A stretch of DNA of 64,000 bases from JBICIG01 sp043101605. GTDB lineage: Bacteria > Planctomycetota > Phycisphaerae > Phycisphaerales > UBA1924. The stretch is from the NCBI GenBank assembly GCA_043101605.1, contig JBICIG010000061.1, forward strand, positions 1-64,000, given 5' to 3'. Made by a program: the position numbers and the translations under genes. Each line of letters starts with the position of its first letter. Position 1 is the first letter of the stretch. Below the pieces are notes generated by a model. It was not told where the DNA came from. It worked only from the letters and a program-made list of their open reading frames with translations, and ran no database searches. Positions 48,949 through 57,650 of this stretch are shown here, in pieces.

Positions 48949-50184
48949 ATGACCGCCCCCTATTCCCTCTACGGCACCGTCGGCACCGACTTCGACGCTC
49001 CCGCTCTCAATCAGCTCCTCGATGCCTGCAGGCTCCCCGTCGCCGTGCGCGGCGCGCTCATGCCCGATGCCCATGTCGGCTACGGCTTGCCCATCGGCGG
49101 CGTCCTCGCGACGCGCAACGCCGTCATCCCCTACGCCGTCGGCGTCGACATCGCCTGCCGCGTCAAGCTCAGCGTCTTCGACATCGCCCCGCGCATCCTC
49201 GAGACCGAGCACGGCCGCGACAAGCTCCGCAAGATCCTCGAAAGCGAAACCAGCTTCGGCATCGGCGCCAGGTTCGACAAGCCCCGCGACCACCCCGTCA
49301 TGGACCGCGACTGGTCAATCACCAAACTCACCCAGCACTACAAGGACAAGGCCCGCAGCCAACTCGGCACCTCCGGCTCGGGCAACCACTTCGTCGAATG
49401 GGGCACGCTGACGATCCGCGAACCCGACGACTCCGACGCGCCCTCTGACGCGGCCAACCCGCTCGGTCTCGAGCCCGGCGTCTACCTCGCCCTGCTCAGC
49501 CACTCGGGCTCGCGGGGCACCGGCGCCGCGGTCTGCGATTACTACTCCAAACTCGCGATGGAATCGGGCTGCCCGCTCAACGGCGCTTCCAAACACCTCT
49601 CTTATCTCTCACTCGATTCTGAACCCGGCCAGGAGTATTGGGCCGCGATGAACCTGATGGGCGAGTACGCCCACGCCAACCACGAGGTCATCCACCGCTC
49701 GATCGCCAAGGCGTTCGGCGAAAAGCCCGCCGCCGGCGTCGAGAACCACCACAACTTCGCGTGGAAGGAAACCCACACGATCGACACACCCGAGGGCCCT
49801 CGCGAGGAGGAACTCATCGTCCACCGCAAGGGCGCCACTCCCGCCGGCGCGGGAGCACTCGGCATCATCCCGGGCTCGATGGCCACGCCCGGCTATGTTG
49901 TCGTCGGTAAGGGCGAGCCCAGGAGCCTCGACTCGGCCGCCCACGGCGCCGGGCGCGTCATGAGCCGCTCGCAAGCCAAGAAGTCGCTCGTCTGGGGCAA
50001 CATCCGCAAGCGCCTCAAAGCCGCCGGCGTCGAACTCCTCAGCGCCGGCATCGACGAAGCCCCCGAGGTCTACAAGGACATCGAGACCGTCATGGCCCGC
50101 CAGACCGACCTCGTCGAGCCCATCGCCCGCTTCGATCCGCGCATCGTCAAGATGGCCCCCGCCGGCGAGAAGCCCGAGGACTGA
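48949..50184 (+). CDS. rtcB: RtcB-family RNA ligase
   Basis: The 411-residue protein is an RtcB RNA ligase homologue, an enzyme that joins 2',3'-cyclic phosphate or 3'-phosphate to 5'-OH RNA ends using GTP and manganese. Retained motifs are DAHVGYGLPIGGV, the metal cysteine in AVGVDIACRVK, GTSGSGNHFVEWG, LLSHSGSRGTG, HHNFAWKE and SAAHGAGRVMSR, whose His takes GMP. The cysteine is followed by Arg, whereas the usual motif is DIGCG or DINCG. A TTG at 48934 with AGGA just before it is an alternative start. No archease or RtcA/RtcR gene is beside it. Confidence 0.88.
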   Translation: MTAPYSLYGTVGTDFDAPALNQLLDACRLPVAVRGALMPDAHVGYGLPIGGVLATRNAVIPYAVGVDIACRVKLSVFDIAPRILETEHGRDKLRKILESETSFGIGARFDKPRDHPVMDRDWSITKLTQHYKDKARSQLGTSGSGNHFVEWGTLTIREPDDSDAPSDAANPLGLEPGVYLALLSHSGSRGTGAAVCDYYSKLAMESGCPLNGASKHLSYLSLDSEPGQEYWAAMNLMGEYAHANHEVIHRSIAKAFGEKPAAGVENHHNFAWKETHTIDTPEGPREEELIVHRKGATPAGAGALGIIPGSMATPGYVVVGKGEPRSLDSAAHGAGRVMSRSQAKKSLVWGNIRKRLKAAGVELLSAGIDEAPEVYKDIETVMARQTDLVEPIARFDPRIVKMAPAGEKPED

Positions 50185-50255
50185 ACGGAACCCAACCTCC
50201 ATCCTTCCGCCCGAGCGCCCTTCCGGGTACGCTCGCGGGCGGAAAGGGGACACGC

Positions 50256-50510
50256 ATGACCTTCGTCTGGTTTCTGCTGATCGGACTCGCCGCGGGCTGG
50301 ATCGCCGGTCAGATCATGAAGGGATCGAGCTTTGGGCTCGTCGGCAACCTCGTCGTGGGGGTCGTCGGCGCGATCCTCGGCGGGTGGCTCTTCGGGCAAC
50401 TCGGCATCGGCAACGGCGGGCTGATCTGGTCGCTCTTCGCCGCCGTCGTCGGCGCGTGCCTCTTCCTGGTCATCCTCGCGTTCGTCGCGAAGAAGATGGT
50501 CACGAAGTAG
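50256..50510 (+). CDS. GlsB/YeaQ/YmgE-family small membrane protein
   Basis: The 84-residue protein has three hydrophobic spans and the family signature IGLAAGWIAGQIMKGSSFGL followed by NLVVGVVGAILGGWLFG. These transglycosylase-associated-named proteins are small inner-membrane stress proteins; the enzymatic label in the family name is not supported. The ATG follows a purine-rich GGAAAGGGGA. It is in the run between rtcB and pdhB on the same strand. Confidence 0.85.
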   Translation: MTFVWFLLIGLAAGWIAGQIMKGSSFGLVGNLVVGVVGAILGGWLFGQLGIGNGGLIWSLFAAVVGACLFLVILAFVAKKMVTK

Positions 50511-50544
50511 CCCGCCGCTCGCGCCCGAAATCCGGCGTGCCGAT

Positions 50545-50563
50545 TCCCGAGAAACCCTCGGGA
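50545..50563 (+). promoter_or_regulatory. hairpin that overlaps a ribosome-binding site
   Basis: TCCCGAG (50545-50551) can pair with CTCGGGA (50557-50563) around a 5-nt loop. The right arm includes most of the GGGAGG (50560-50565) that serves the gene starting at 50573, so the site would be masked when the hairpin forms. This could act as simple thermometer-like or translation-coupled control. Confidence 0.4.
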
Positions 50564-50572
50564 GGTCCGCTC

Positions 50573-50878
50573 ATGCCCAAGCCCCGCCGATCCAGCCGTC
50601 GATCCCACGCGCAGTCCAACGGCGATCGCTACCGCGCCGCCGTCCGCGCCCGCAGACGCAAGTTCCGCACCTGGCGATTCGCCGTTCAGATCCTGCTCGG
50701 GCTGGGACCGGCCCTGCTGGTGCTTCACGCTCTGGGGATCGAGGACGCCGGCCCGCGCCTGCTCGTGGGCTTGCCGATGACGCTGTTTGCCGGCTCGATG
50801 CTCGGCAAGATCTTCATCCCGCCCCCCGCCGAGCCCATCGACCCCCGCCTCGACCCCCGCACCGCCCCAAGTCCCTGA
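50573..50878 (+). CDS. hypothetical small membrane protein
   Basis: This 101-residue protein has a basic N-terminus of about 38 residues (RRSSRRSHAQSNGDRYRAAV) and one long or two short hydrophobic spans (about 39-56 and 66-83), then a Pro/Asp-rich tail. I do not recognise it. The ATG at 50573 has GGGAGG 7 bases upstream, inside a hairpin. It follows the GlsB-like gene by about 60 bases and precedes pdhB by about 125. Confidence 0.6.
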   Translation: MPKPRRSSRRSHAQSNGDRYRAAVRARRRKFRTWRFAVQILLGLGPALLVLHALGIEDAGPRLLVGLPMTLFAGSMLGKIFIPPPAEPIDPRLDPRTAPSP

Positions 50879-51004
50879 TCGCACCCGGTCCGCGCCCGCG
50901 CCCCGCGCGGGCGGCGCGCCAAGAATCCGCGTCCGGCCCCCGGCGAGCCCGCCGGCCCGGCCGCGATCACTTTGCGCCCGATCCCCCTGCGACACGGACC
51001 GACC

Positions 51005-52051
51005 ATGACCACGACCATCGCCGGCCCCGAACTCCCCGCCATCGACTTCGACTACGCCCCGCCGCGCGAGGGCGACCGCATCATCCAGTTCCGCGAGGCT
51101 CTCCGCGAAGCCATGAGCGAGGAAATGCGCCGCGACGAGCGCATCTTCCTGCTCGGCGAGGAAGTCGCCGAGTACAACGGCGCGTACAAGGTCTCCCAGG
51201 GCATGCTCGACGAGTTCGGGCCCAAGCGCATCATCGACTCGCCCATCAGCGAGAACGGCTTCGCCGGGCTCGGCTGCGCCGCCGCGATGTACGGGCTCCG
51301 CCCCATCATCGAGTTCATGAGCTGGTCGTTCAGCCTCGTCGCCGCCGACGCGATCCTCAACAATGTCCCCAAGATGCTCTACATGTCGGGCGGCCAGTGG
51401 GGATGCCCCATCGTCTTCCGAGGCAACGACGGCGCCGGCGGGCAGCTCGGCTCCACCCACTCCTGGTGCGTCGAGGGGCTCTACTCCAATGTGCCCGGCA
51501 TGAAGATGGTCATCCCCAGCAACCCCTACGACGCCAAGGGCCTGCTCAAGACCGCCATCCGCGACGACGACCCGGTCTTTTTCCTTGAGTCCGAGCGCAT
51601 GCTGGGAGACAAGGCCCATGTCCCCGAGGAGGAGTACTACATCCCCTTCGGCCGCGCGCACAAGGTCCGCGAAGGCGACGCCTGCACCCTCGTCAGCTTC
51701 GGCCGCCCCGTCCACTTCTGCGCCGAAGCCGCCGAGCAGCTCGCAGAGGAAGGCATCGAGGTCGACCTCCTCGACATGCGCACCATCCGCCCCCTCGACA
51801 TCGACTCCATCCTCGAGAGCCTCCGCAAGACCAACCGCCTCGTCGTTGTCGACCAGTCCTGGCCGTTCGGCTCGGTCGCGAGCGAGGTCTGCACCCAGGT
51901 CTGCGAGAAGGGCTTCGACTGGCTCGACCACCAGCCCGTGCGCGTGAACACCGACGATGTCCCGACGCCGTACGCCAAGAACCTCGAAGCGGCGTACCTG
52001 CCCAACCCGAGCAAGATCATCGCGGCGGTGAAGAAGACGGTGGGTGCGTGA
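51005..52051 (+). CDS. pdhB: pyruvate dehydrogenase E1 component subunit beta
   Basis: The 348-residue protein is the beta chain of the E1 heterotetramer; with PdhA it forms the TPP active site. Typical pieces are QFREALREAMSEEMRRDERI, LLGEEVAEYNGAYKVSQGM, IDSPISENGFAGLGCAAAM, MPSNPYDAKGLL-like PSNPYDAKGLLKTAI and EEYYIPFGRAHKVREG. The C-terminal transketolase domain has LDMRTIRPLDIDSI. The ATG at 51005 is preferred to 50972. Its stop shares bases with the start of the DUF4268 gene (TGATG). The ATG lies 2.5 kb after the end of pdhA. Confidence 0.93.
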   Translation: MTTTIAGPELPAIDFDYAPPREGDRIIQFREALREAMSEEMRRDERIFLLGEEVAEYNGAYKVSQGMLDEFGPKRIIDSPISENGFAGLGCAAAMYGLRPIIEFMSWSFSLVAADAILNNVPKMLYMSGGQWGCPIVFRGNDGAGGQLGSTHSWCVEGLYSNVPGMKMVIPSNPYDAKGLLKTAIRDDDPVFFLESERMLGDKAHVPEEEYYIPFGRAHKVREGDACTLVSFGRPVHFCAEAAEQLAEEGIEVDLLDMRTIRPLDIDSILESLRKTNRLVVVDQSWPFGSVASEVCTQVCEKGFDWLDHQPVRVNTDDVPTPYAKNLEAAYLPNPSKIIAAVKKTVGA

Positions 52052-53025
52052 TGCCAGGCGATCCGATCGGCAAGATCGAACGGATCCCTCTCCGCGAGGT
52101 CTGGAAGCACGAAGCTCACAACTTCACGAAATGGCTCGCCGATCACATGGACGTTTTGTCCGAAGTGATCCCACCCGACCTCACACTCATTGAACGCGAG
52201 GCAGCAGCTGGCTCGTTCAGCGTTGATTTGGTTGCTGAAGATTCTGATGGCCAAACTGTCATCATCGAGAACCAACTCGAGAAGAGTGATCACGACCATC
52301 TCGGGAAGCTTCTGACATACCTCTCGGCGTATGAGGCCTCGGCGGCGATCTGGATTGTCGGCGAGCCACGTCCCGAACACACGAAAGCTGTTGCTTGGCT
52401 CAACGACTCAACCCCGGCTGACTTTTTTCTCCTTCGTGCCGAAGCCATCAAGATCGGTAATTCCGAGCCGGCCCTCCTGTTGACGCCGATCGTTGGCCCG
52501 AGTCAAGAAGCCAAAGCTGTTGCGAAGGACAAGCAAGAGAAATCGGAACGCCACAAGCTTCGCAAGGAATTCTGGTCGCACCTACTTGAAACCGCATCGA
52601 CCCGAACGCAACTCCACGCTTCCATCAGCCCATCTGATCAGAACTGGATCTCGGTGAGCGGCGGCCGCACCGGATTGTCGTTTAACTACTACTGTCGCCA
52701 GAATGATTGGCGTGTCGAGTTGTACATTGACACTGGCGATGAAGACGAGAACAAGGCGATCTACGACTTCATCAGACGAGACCAACCCCGTATCGACGCT
52801 CAATATGCAGAGCCCCTGGAGTGGCAGAGTCTCCCCGAGAAACGAGCTTGCCGCATAACAAGCGAGTGGGTTTCCTCCGGTGGCTACCGCAGTGATCCAT
52901 CAAAGTGGTCTGCCTTTCATGGCGACATGGTGGACGCGATGATCCGTCTCGAGAAAGCGCTTCGCCCAACGCTTGATACTCTCCCCCCGACAAGATTGCT
53001 GGTCGCTCGAACACCAGCAGAGTGA
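52051..53025 (+). CDS. DUF4268 protein with PD-(D/E)XK nuclease core
   Basis: The 324-residue protein resembles DUF4268 proteins. Residues about 45-85 hold FSVDLVAEDSDGQTVIIENQ, then LEKSDHDHLGKLLTYL, the D...ExQ arrangement of a PD-(D/E)XK-type core in which the lysine is replaced by Gln. The C-terminal half (residues about 180-315) holds the DUF4268 region with SFNYYCRQNDWRVELYIDTG. The gene is clearly less GC-rich than its surroundings. Its ATG at 52051 overlaps the pdhB stop by one base, so it was inserted with translational coupling. Related proteins occur near restriction or mobile genes; here it is alone. Function unknown. Confidence 0.72.
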   Translation: MPGDPIGKIERIPLREVWKHEAHNFTKWLADHMDVLSEVIPPDLTLIEREAAAGSFSVDLVAEDSDGQTVIIENQLEKSDHDHLGKLLTYLSAYEASAAIWIVGEPRPEHTKAVAWLNDSTPADFFLLRAEAIKIGNSEPALLLTPIVGPSQEAKAVAKDKQEKSERHKLRKEFWSHLLETASTRTQLHASISPSDQNWISVSGGRTGLSFNYYCRQNDWRVELYIDTGDEDENKAIYDFIRRDQPRIDAQYAEPLEWQSLPEKRACRITSEWVSSGGYRSDPSKWSAFHGDMVDAMIRLEKALRPTLDTLPPTRLLVARTPAE

Positions 53026-53069
53026 GTAGCGGTCATGAGCGTGGCCTGCTCCCGTGGCTCCACGACGTA

Positions 53070-54425
53070 TCAGCGGCCCTCTACCACGATCTCCCGCTGC
53101 TCCACAAACTCCGCATCGGCATCCCAGGTGCGAACGACATACTCCCCCGCGCGCAGCACCAGCGCCGTCTCCCCGCCTCGCTCGGCCCATGCCTGGTCCG
53201 CGGGCACCGCGACCGCCGGATCCTCGCCCGCCCGGAACGCCTGCACGAACGACCGCTCGCCGGCGATCCACGCGTCCGGGATCTCCACCGGCGCGACATC
53301 GCCCGCCAGCATCATCCACCCGGGGCGACCCAGGTGCCGCGCGATCGTCGGGTGCAGCACGCTGACATCCCACACCGTCGGCTGCTCCGACCACGCGACG
53401 CCCTCGCCCGCCTCGTCATCCATCAAGACCACCGCATCCCCCGGCGCATACGCTGCGATCGCCGCCTCGTACGCCGCCGTGTTGAACCCGCCCCGGTCGT
53501 AGTAACTCGTCTGGTGGATCGTCAGCGGATCGAGCCCGGTCGCTTCGCGCAGCCGCGCCCCGAGCCAGCGCACCTCCGCATCGCCGAAGCTCTGCGGCGA
53601 CTCGCTCAGATGCGCGTACCCGCAATACACCAACACCCGCGCCTGCCCGTCCTCCAGCACGCGCAGGATGTTCGCCGCCTGCTCCGCATCGCGCGCGTTC
53701 ACTTGCTCGTGCGCCGGCCCCGTCGGCACGCGCGGCTGCGCCTCGTACGGCACGAGCACAAAGCCCAATTCGATCGCCTCGCGCAGCAACTCCCCGAACA
53801 TCGGATCGGCCGTGTAGTACCCCGCCGCCTGCGTCGGATATCCGATCGTCAGAATCTCGTTGACAAACGGGCGATCCCGCCCCTCGAGCGTCCTCGATGA
53901 GTTCGCCAACCCCTCCACCGCCAGGTGCGTGAAGCCCGCTTCGCGCAGGGGCCGGAGCAGCCGACGCGCAAACGACCGGTGCATCCCGACATGATGCGCC
54001 TCGTTGAGCATCACGATCCGCCGATCGCGCGCCATCTCCGCGATCGCTTCCGCCGCCGGCCGGGCCCGCAACCCCTCGGGAACCGGCGCCAGCGCCCGCC
54101 CCGGGTTCGCCCCCTCGAACACCTCGATCGCCCCGTCGTAGTCCGAGGTCGTCGCGAGCGCCGCGCCGGCAATCTGGCCGAAGATCGCCCGCGCCGTCGC
54201 GTCACGCTCGTACTCCTCGCGAAGATCGCGCAGCGCCAGCGACGCCGCCGCGTAGTTCGTCGGCTCACCGTCCCCCGGGCGCAGCGCCGACTCGACCGTC
54301 CGCGAGATGCGGCCGGCGATCTCGTTCAACCGGCGCATGTCGCCCTCGGGTTGCGTGCGCACCAATCCCCACGCCGCCACCGACACCCCCGCCACCACGC
54401 CACCGATCACCGACGACCAACGCAC
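53070..54425 (-). CDS. EreA/ChaN-superfamily-like exported protein
   Basis: The 451-residue product starts (GTG 54425, AAAGGG 6 bases upstream) with a basic N-terminus and a hydrophobic segment VIGGVVAGVSVAAWGLV that should anchor or export it. Residues about 140-400 look like the erythromycin-esterase/ChaN/TIKI superfamily: RRIVMLNEAHHVGMHRSFAR, THLAVEGLANSS, ARVLVYCGYAHL and DAVVLMDDEAGEG, with the conserved Glu, His and Gly-Tyr-Ala-His positions. This group includes heme-binding and metal-dependent hydrolase-like proteins. The substrate is unknown. It is on the minus strand, so it breaks the run of pdh-region genes, and it is divergent from the LysE exporter. Confidence 0.68.
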   Translation of the reverse strand: MRWSSVIGGVVAGVSVAAWGLVRTQPEGDMRRLNEIAGRISRTVESALRPGDGEPTNYAAASLALRDLREEYERDATARAIFGQIAGAALATTSDYDGAIEVFEGANPGRALAPVPEGLRARPAAEAIAEMARDRRIVMLNEAHHVGMHRSFARRLLRPLREAGFTHLAVEGLANSSRTLEGRDRPFVNEILTIGYPTQAAGYYTADPMFGELLREAIELGFVLVPYEAQPRVPTGPAHEQVNARDAEQAANILRVLEDGQARVLVYCGYAHLSESPQSFGDAEVRWLGARLREATGLDPLTIHQTSYYDRGGFNTAAYEAAIAAYAPGDAVVLMDDEAGEGVAWSEQPTVWDVSVLHPTIARHLGRPGWMMLAGDVAPVEIPDAWIAGERSFVQAFRAGEDPAVAVPADQAWAERGGETALVLRAGEYVVRTWDADAEFVEQREIVVEGR

Positions 54426-54561
54426 ACGCCACCCTTTCGAAACAAGCCCCGCACCGAGCCCGCGCCGACGCGGGTCATTCCCGGGATGACGCCCGCCTCC
54501 CGTCCCGTCGCCGATTCGCCCGGTATCGTGCGATCTTCTCCATGCATCGAGGACCCCCCGA

Positions 54562-55212
54562 GTGCCCGAACCCGCCACCCTTCTCGCCTTCGCCCTCGCC
54601 GCCCTGGTGCTGAACCTCACCCCGGGCCCGGACATGCTCTACTGCCTGACCCGCGCCGCGACCCACGGCCCGCGCGGCGCCCTGGCCGCCTCGCTCGGCA
54701 ACATCCTCGGCACGCTCGTCCACGCCGCCGCCGCCGTCCTCGGGCTCAGCGCCCTCCTCGCCACCTCGGCCGAAGCGTTCGCCGTCCTCAAACTCGCCGG
54801 TGCCGCCTACCTCGTCTACCTCGGGCTCCGCCTGCTCCTGACCCCCGCCCCACTCGCCGACCCGATTCCCGCTGCGGACTCCAGCCCGGCCCCCTCCCGC
54901 GGCCCGTCCCGCTCCCTCCGCCGCGTCGCCGCCGATTCCTTCCTGATCCACACCCTCAACCCCAAGGTCGCGGTCTTCTTCGTTGCGTTCGTGCCCCAGT
55001 TCGTCACGCCGACCGCCGCCTCCGCCCAACTCGCCTTCCTCGGGCTCTGGTACGCCCTGCAGGCAGGGGCCGTCCTGCTGACCATCGGCCTGCTCGCCGC
55101 CCGCGCCCGCCGCGGCGTGACGATCCGACCCGTCTGGACCCGCTGGGCCCGTCGCGCCGCCGGCGGCGTGTTTATGCTTCTCGGCGGGAAACTGGCCCTC
55201 GCCAAGGCCTGA
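54562..55212 (+). CDS. LysE/RhtB-family amino-acid exporter
   Basis: The 216-residue protein has the LysE fold with about six spans. The start MPEPATLLAFALAALVLNLT followed by PGPDMLYCL is the classical motif, and DSFLIHTLNPKVAVFF is the second repeat signature. These proteins export amino acids such as lysine, homoserine or leucine out of the cell. A Pro/Ser-rich loop of about 25 residues near position 110 is larger than usual. GTG 54562 has GAGGA 8 bases upstream. It ends 42 bases before pdhC, so the two may be co-transcribed. Confidence 0.87.
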   Translation: MPEPATLLAFALAALVLNLTPGPDMLYCLTRAATHGPRGALAASLGNILGTLVHAAAAVLGLSALLATSAEAFAVLKLAGAAYLVYLGLRLLLTPAPLADPIPAADSSPAPSRGPSRSLRRVAADSFLIHTLNPKVAVFFVAFVPQFVTPTAASAQLAFLGLWYALQAGAVLLTIGLLAARARRGVTIRPVWTRWARRAAGGVFMLLGGKLALAKA

Positions 55213-55254
55213 CCCCATCAAGCCCCGACCGCCCGAGGACAGCAGGAGATCGCC

Positions 55255-56637
55255 GTGCCCATCGAAATCACCATGCCCCGCCTCTCCGACACCATGGAAG
55301 CCGGCACGGTCGTGTCCTGGAATGTCAAGGTCGGCGACAAGGTCTCCGTCGGCGACGCGCTCGCCGACATCGAAACCGACAAGGCCACCATGGAACTCGA
55401 AGCGTTCGACGACGGCACCGTCGCCGCCATCCCCGCCGAGGAAGGCAAGCAGGTCTCCGTCGGCTCGGTCATCATGATCCTCGCCGCAGAGGGCGAGTCC
55501 GTCGAAGACGCCGCCGCCTCCGTCGCATCGGGCTCGGCCGGCAAGTCCGAGAGCAAGTCCAAGAGCAAATCCGAGAGCGAGTCAGGCTCGGACTCCAACG
55601 GCTCGAGCGGCTCGACCGCCACCGCCACCGAGTCCAAGCCCGCACGCTCGAGTGGCTCGTCGAGCCCCGCGCCCTCCAACGGCTCGGCCAACGGCCAGTC
55701 CACCAACTCCGGCGGAAACGGCCGCATCTTCGTCTCCCCCCTCGCACGCAAGATCGCCGACGAAGCCGGGCTCGACCTCTCCACCATCGACGGCTCGGGC
55801 CCCTCGGGACGCATCATCAAGAAGGATGTCGAGCAGGCGATCTCGCGCGGCGGCACCCGCGCCGCCTCCGCGCCCAAGCGCGACCGAGCCGCCCCGTCCC
55901 TCCCCCCGATCGACGCCGCCCTGGAAGCCCGGACCGTCCCGCTCAGCAACATGCGCGCGACGATCGCCAAGCGCCTCGTCGAGTCCAAGCAGACCGTCCC
56001 CCACTACCAGGTCACCGTCGACGCGCACCTCGACGCGCTGCTCGCCCTCCGCCAGCAGCTCAACGACCAGCTCGCCTCCCAGGGCGTCAAGCTCAGCGTC
56101 AACGACTTCCTCGTCCGTGCCTGCGCCCTGGCGATGCACCAGCACCCATTCGTCAACGCCTCGTGGGGCGCCGACGGCAAGAGCGTCGACATCCACGGCG
56201 AGGTCAACATCGGCGTCGCCATCGCCCTGCCCATCAAAGAAGACCTCACCGGCGGCGGGCTCGTCGTCGGCACCCTCCGCGACGCCGACCGCATCGGCCT
56301 CCGCCAGATCTCCGCCGAGACCAAGCGCCTCGCCACCAAGGCCCGCGAGAAGGGCCTCACCATCGACGAGATGTCCGACTCCTCCTTCACGATCTCCAAC
56401 CTGGGCATGTTCGGCGTCTCGCACTTCACCGCGATCATCAACCCCCCCAACGCCGCCATCCTCGCCGTCGGCGCCGCCGAGGAACGCCCCGTCGTCCGCG
56501 ACGGGCAGATCGTCGTCGGCCATGTCATGAGCATGACCATGTCGAGCGACCACCGCATCATCGACGGCGCCATGGCCGCCCAGTACCTCCAGACCGTCAA
56601 GCAGTACCTCGAGAATCCCGCGACCCTTCTGGTCTGA
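55255..56637 (+). CDS. pdhC: pyruvate dehydrogenase E2 (dihydrolipoamide acetyltransferase)
   Basis: The 460-residue E2 core takes the acetyl group from E1 on its lipoyl arm and gives it to CoA. The single lipoyl domain has Lys43 in IETDKATMELEAF. A Ser/Gly/Lys-rich linker (about 85-155) leads to the subunit-binding domain FVSPLARKIADEAGLDLSTI and GPSGRIIKKDVEQAI. The catalytic domain ends in SSDHRIIDGAMAAQYL, with the active His at about 432. The GTG start is preceded by AGGAG. E3 (lipoamide dehydrogenase) is not in the window. The serine-rich linker is unusual; Ala/Pro-rich is more common. Confidence 0.93.
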   Translation: MPIEITMPRLSDTMEAGTVVSWNVKVGDKVSVGDALADIETDKATMELEAFDDGTVAAIPAEEGKQVSVGSVIMILAAEGESVEDAAASVASGSAGKSESKSKSKSESESGSDSNGSSGSTATATESKPARSSGSSSPAPSNGSANGQSTNSGGNGRIFVSPLARKIADEAGLDLSTIDGSGPSGRIIKKDVEQAISRGGTRAASAPKRDRAAPSLPPIDAALEARTVPLSNMRATIAKRLVESKQTVPHYQVTVDAHLDALLALRQQLNDQLASQGVKLSVNDFLVRACALAMHQHPFVNASWGADGKSVDIHGEVNIGVAIALPIKEDLTGGGLVVGTLRDADRIGLRQISAETKRLATKAREKGLTIDEMSDSSFTISNLGMFGVSHFTAIINPPNAAILAVGAAEERPVVRDGQIVVGHVMSMTMSSDHRIIDGAMAAQYLQTVKQYLENPATLLV

Positions 56638-56655
56638 TACCGCGTATCGACTCAT

Positions 56656-56889
56656 ATGAAGGCGAGCCTCACACGCCGATCCGCCGCATCCACGCTGCTG
56701 TTTCTTTGCGTGATCGCCGCGGTGATCGCCGTGCTCTTCTCACGCATGGGCGGCGGCGTGCCGAGACTCAACACGCTGATCGTTGGCGGCCTGATCGTCG
56801 CCGCCGTCCTCATCTCTTGGACGCTCCCCAGACGCGGCAACACCCCCGCTCACCACGCGCGCCGCGACGATCCCCCCCGCTACCATTGA
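56656..56889 (+). CDS. small membrane protein of unknown function
   Basis: The 77-residue protein has two hydrophobic spans (about 13-30 and 41-56) and a basic C-terminus. It begins 18 bases after the pdhC stop on the same strand, and a seven-base gap separates it from the next gene, so the three may be transcribed together. Short length and lack of a family match make this a moderate call. Confidence 0.5.
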   Translation: MKASLTRRSAASTLLFLCVIAAVIAVLFSRMGGGVPRLNTLIVGGLIVAAVLISWTLPRRGNTPAHHARRDDPPRYH

Positions 56890-56895
56890 CCGGTC

Positions 56896-57393
56896 ATGTC
56901 CACCGACGGCTCGCCCATCCGACCCCGCCGCGATCAGCAGATCCCGAGCAGCACCACCGTCATCGTCGGCCCCGGCATCCCCGACCCCATCATCGAGCCG
57001 CCCCACCCCGCCGAGCACGCGCATCGCCCGGATCAAACCCATCCTCCGCATCACGCCCATCGCCCGGCCGATGACAGACATCTTGCCCGCGCCCTCCACG
57101 CCGAGGCCCGCCGCGAAGAACCCACCGAGGTCGAGCGCACCTCCAAGCGCCTCATCCTCGTCCTGATCCTCACCATCCTCGCCGTCCCCGGCCTGATCCT
57201 CGCCCTGGCGATGCTCAAGATCGAGCTCCCGCCCGCGATGATCATCCTCCTCGTCGGGCTCGTCGCGTTCGGTGGCATCGCGTCGGCCGCCAGCATCGAC
57301 CCGCCCAAACCCAAGCGCCGCGCCAACGAGGACGAGGGCTCCCCCGTCGGCTGCTGCCCCGGCCCCCGCCCCTTGCGCAGCTTCCGCAAGTAG
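56896..57393 (+). CDS. hypothetical protein with His/Pro-rich N-terminus and two membrane spans
   Basis: The 165-residue protein has a hydrophilic N-terminal half with a histidine/proline-rich run (HAHRPDQTHPPHHAHRP) that could bind metal. Two spans follow (about 86-106 and 111-131), then a short basic tail with CCPGPRP. I do not recognise the family. The preceding gene ends 7 bases before it. It is probably an inner-membrane protein, possibly related to metal homeostasis; that is only a hint from the His-rich segment. Confidence 0.55.
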   Translation: MSTDGSPIRPRRDQQIPSSTTVIVGPGIPDPIIEPPHPAEHAHRPDQTHPPHHAHRPADDRHLARALHAEARREEPTEVERTSKRLILVLILTILAVPGLILALAMLKIELPPAMIILLVGLVAFGGIASAASIDPPKPKRRANEDEGSPVGCCPGPRPLRSFRK

Positions 57394-57650
57394 CCGCACT
57401 TGCAACACCCGGCAGCACGCAGCCCGCCCGCGCGCCGCGCGGCACGCACGCAACGACCAACGCCCGACCCGCCGGGGAATCACCCGAATCGGTCCAGAAT
57501 CCAGAACCGCCCCTGCGCCTCCGCGAATCGTCTGCTCGGGGCCACCGCGCACTCGCGCACGAGAACTCTCTCAGCGGGCATCACGGATCGACCGGCCTCA
57601 GCGCCGGCAACCTGCGTCGATCTCACACGACGCGCACGCGGAGCCGCACG

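Noticed and set aside
53925..57074. A 1049-codon Arg/Pro-rich frame on the plus strand
   Set aside because: It crosses the real genes for the LysE exporter and PdhC in another frame and is antisense to the EreA-like gene; no motif.
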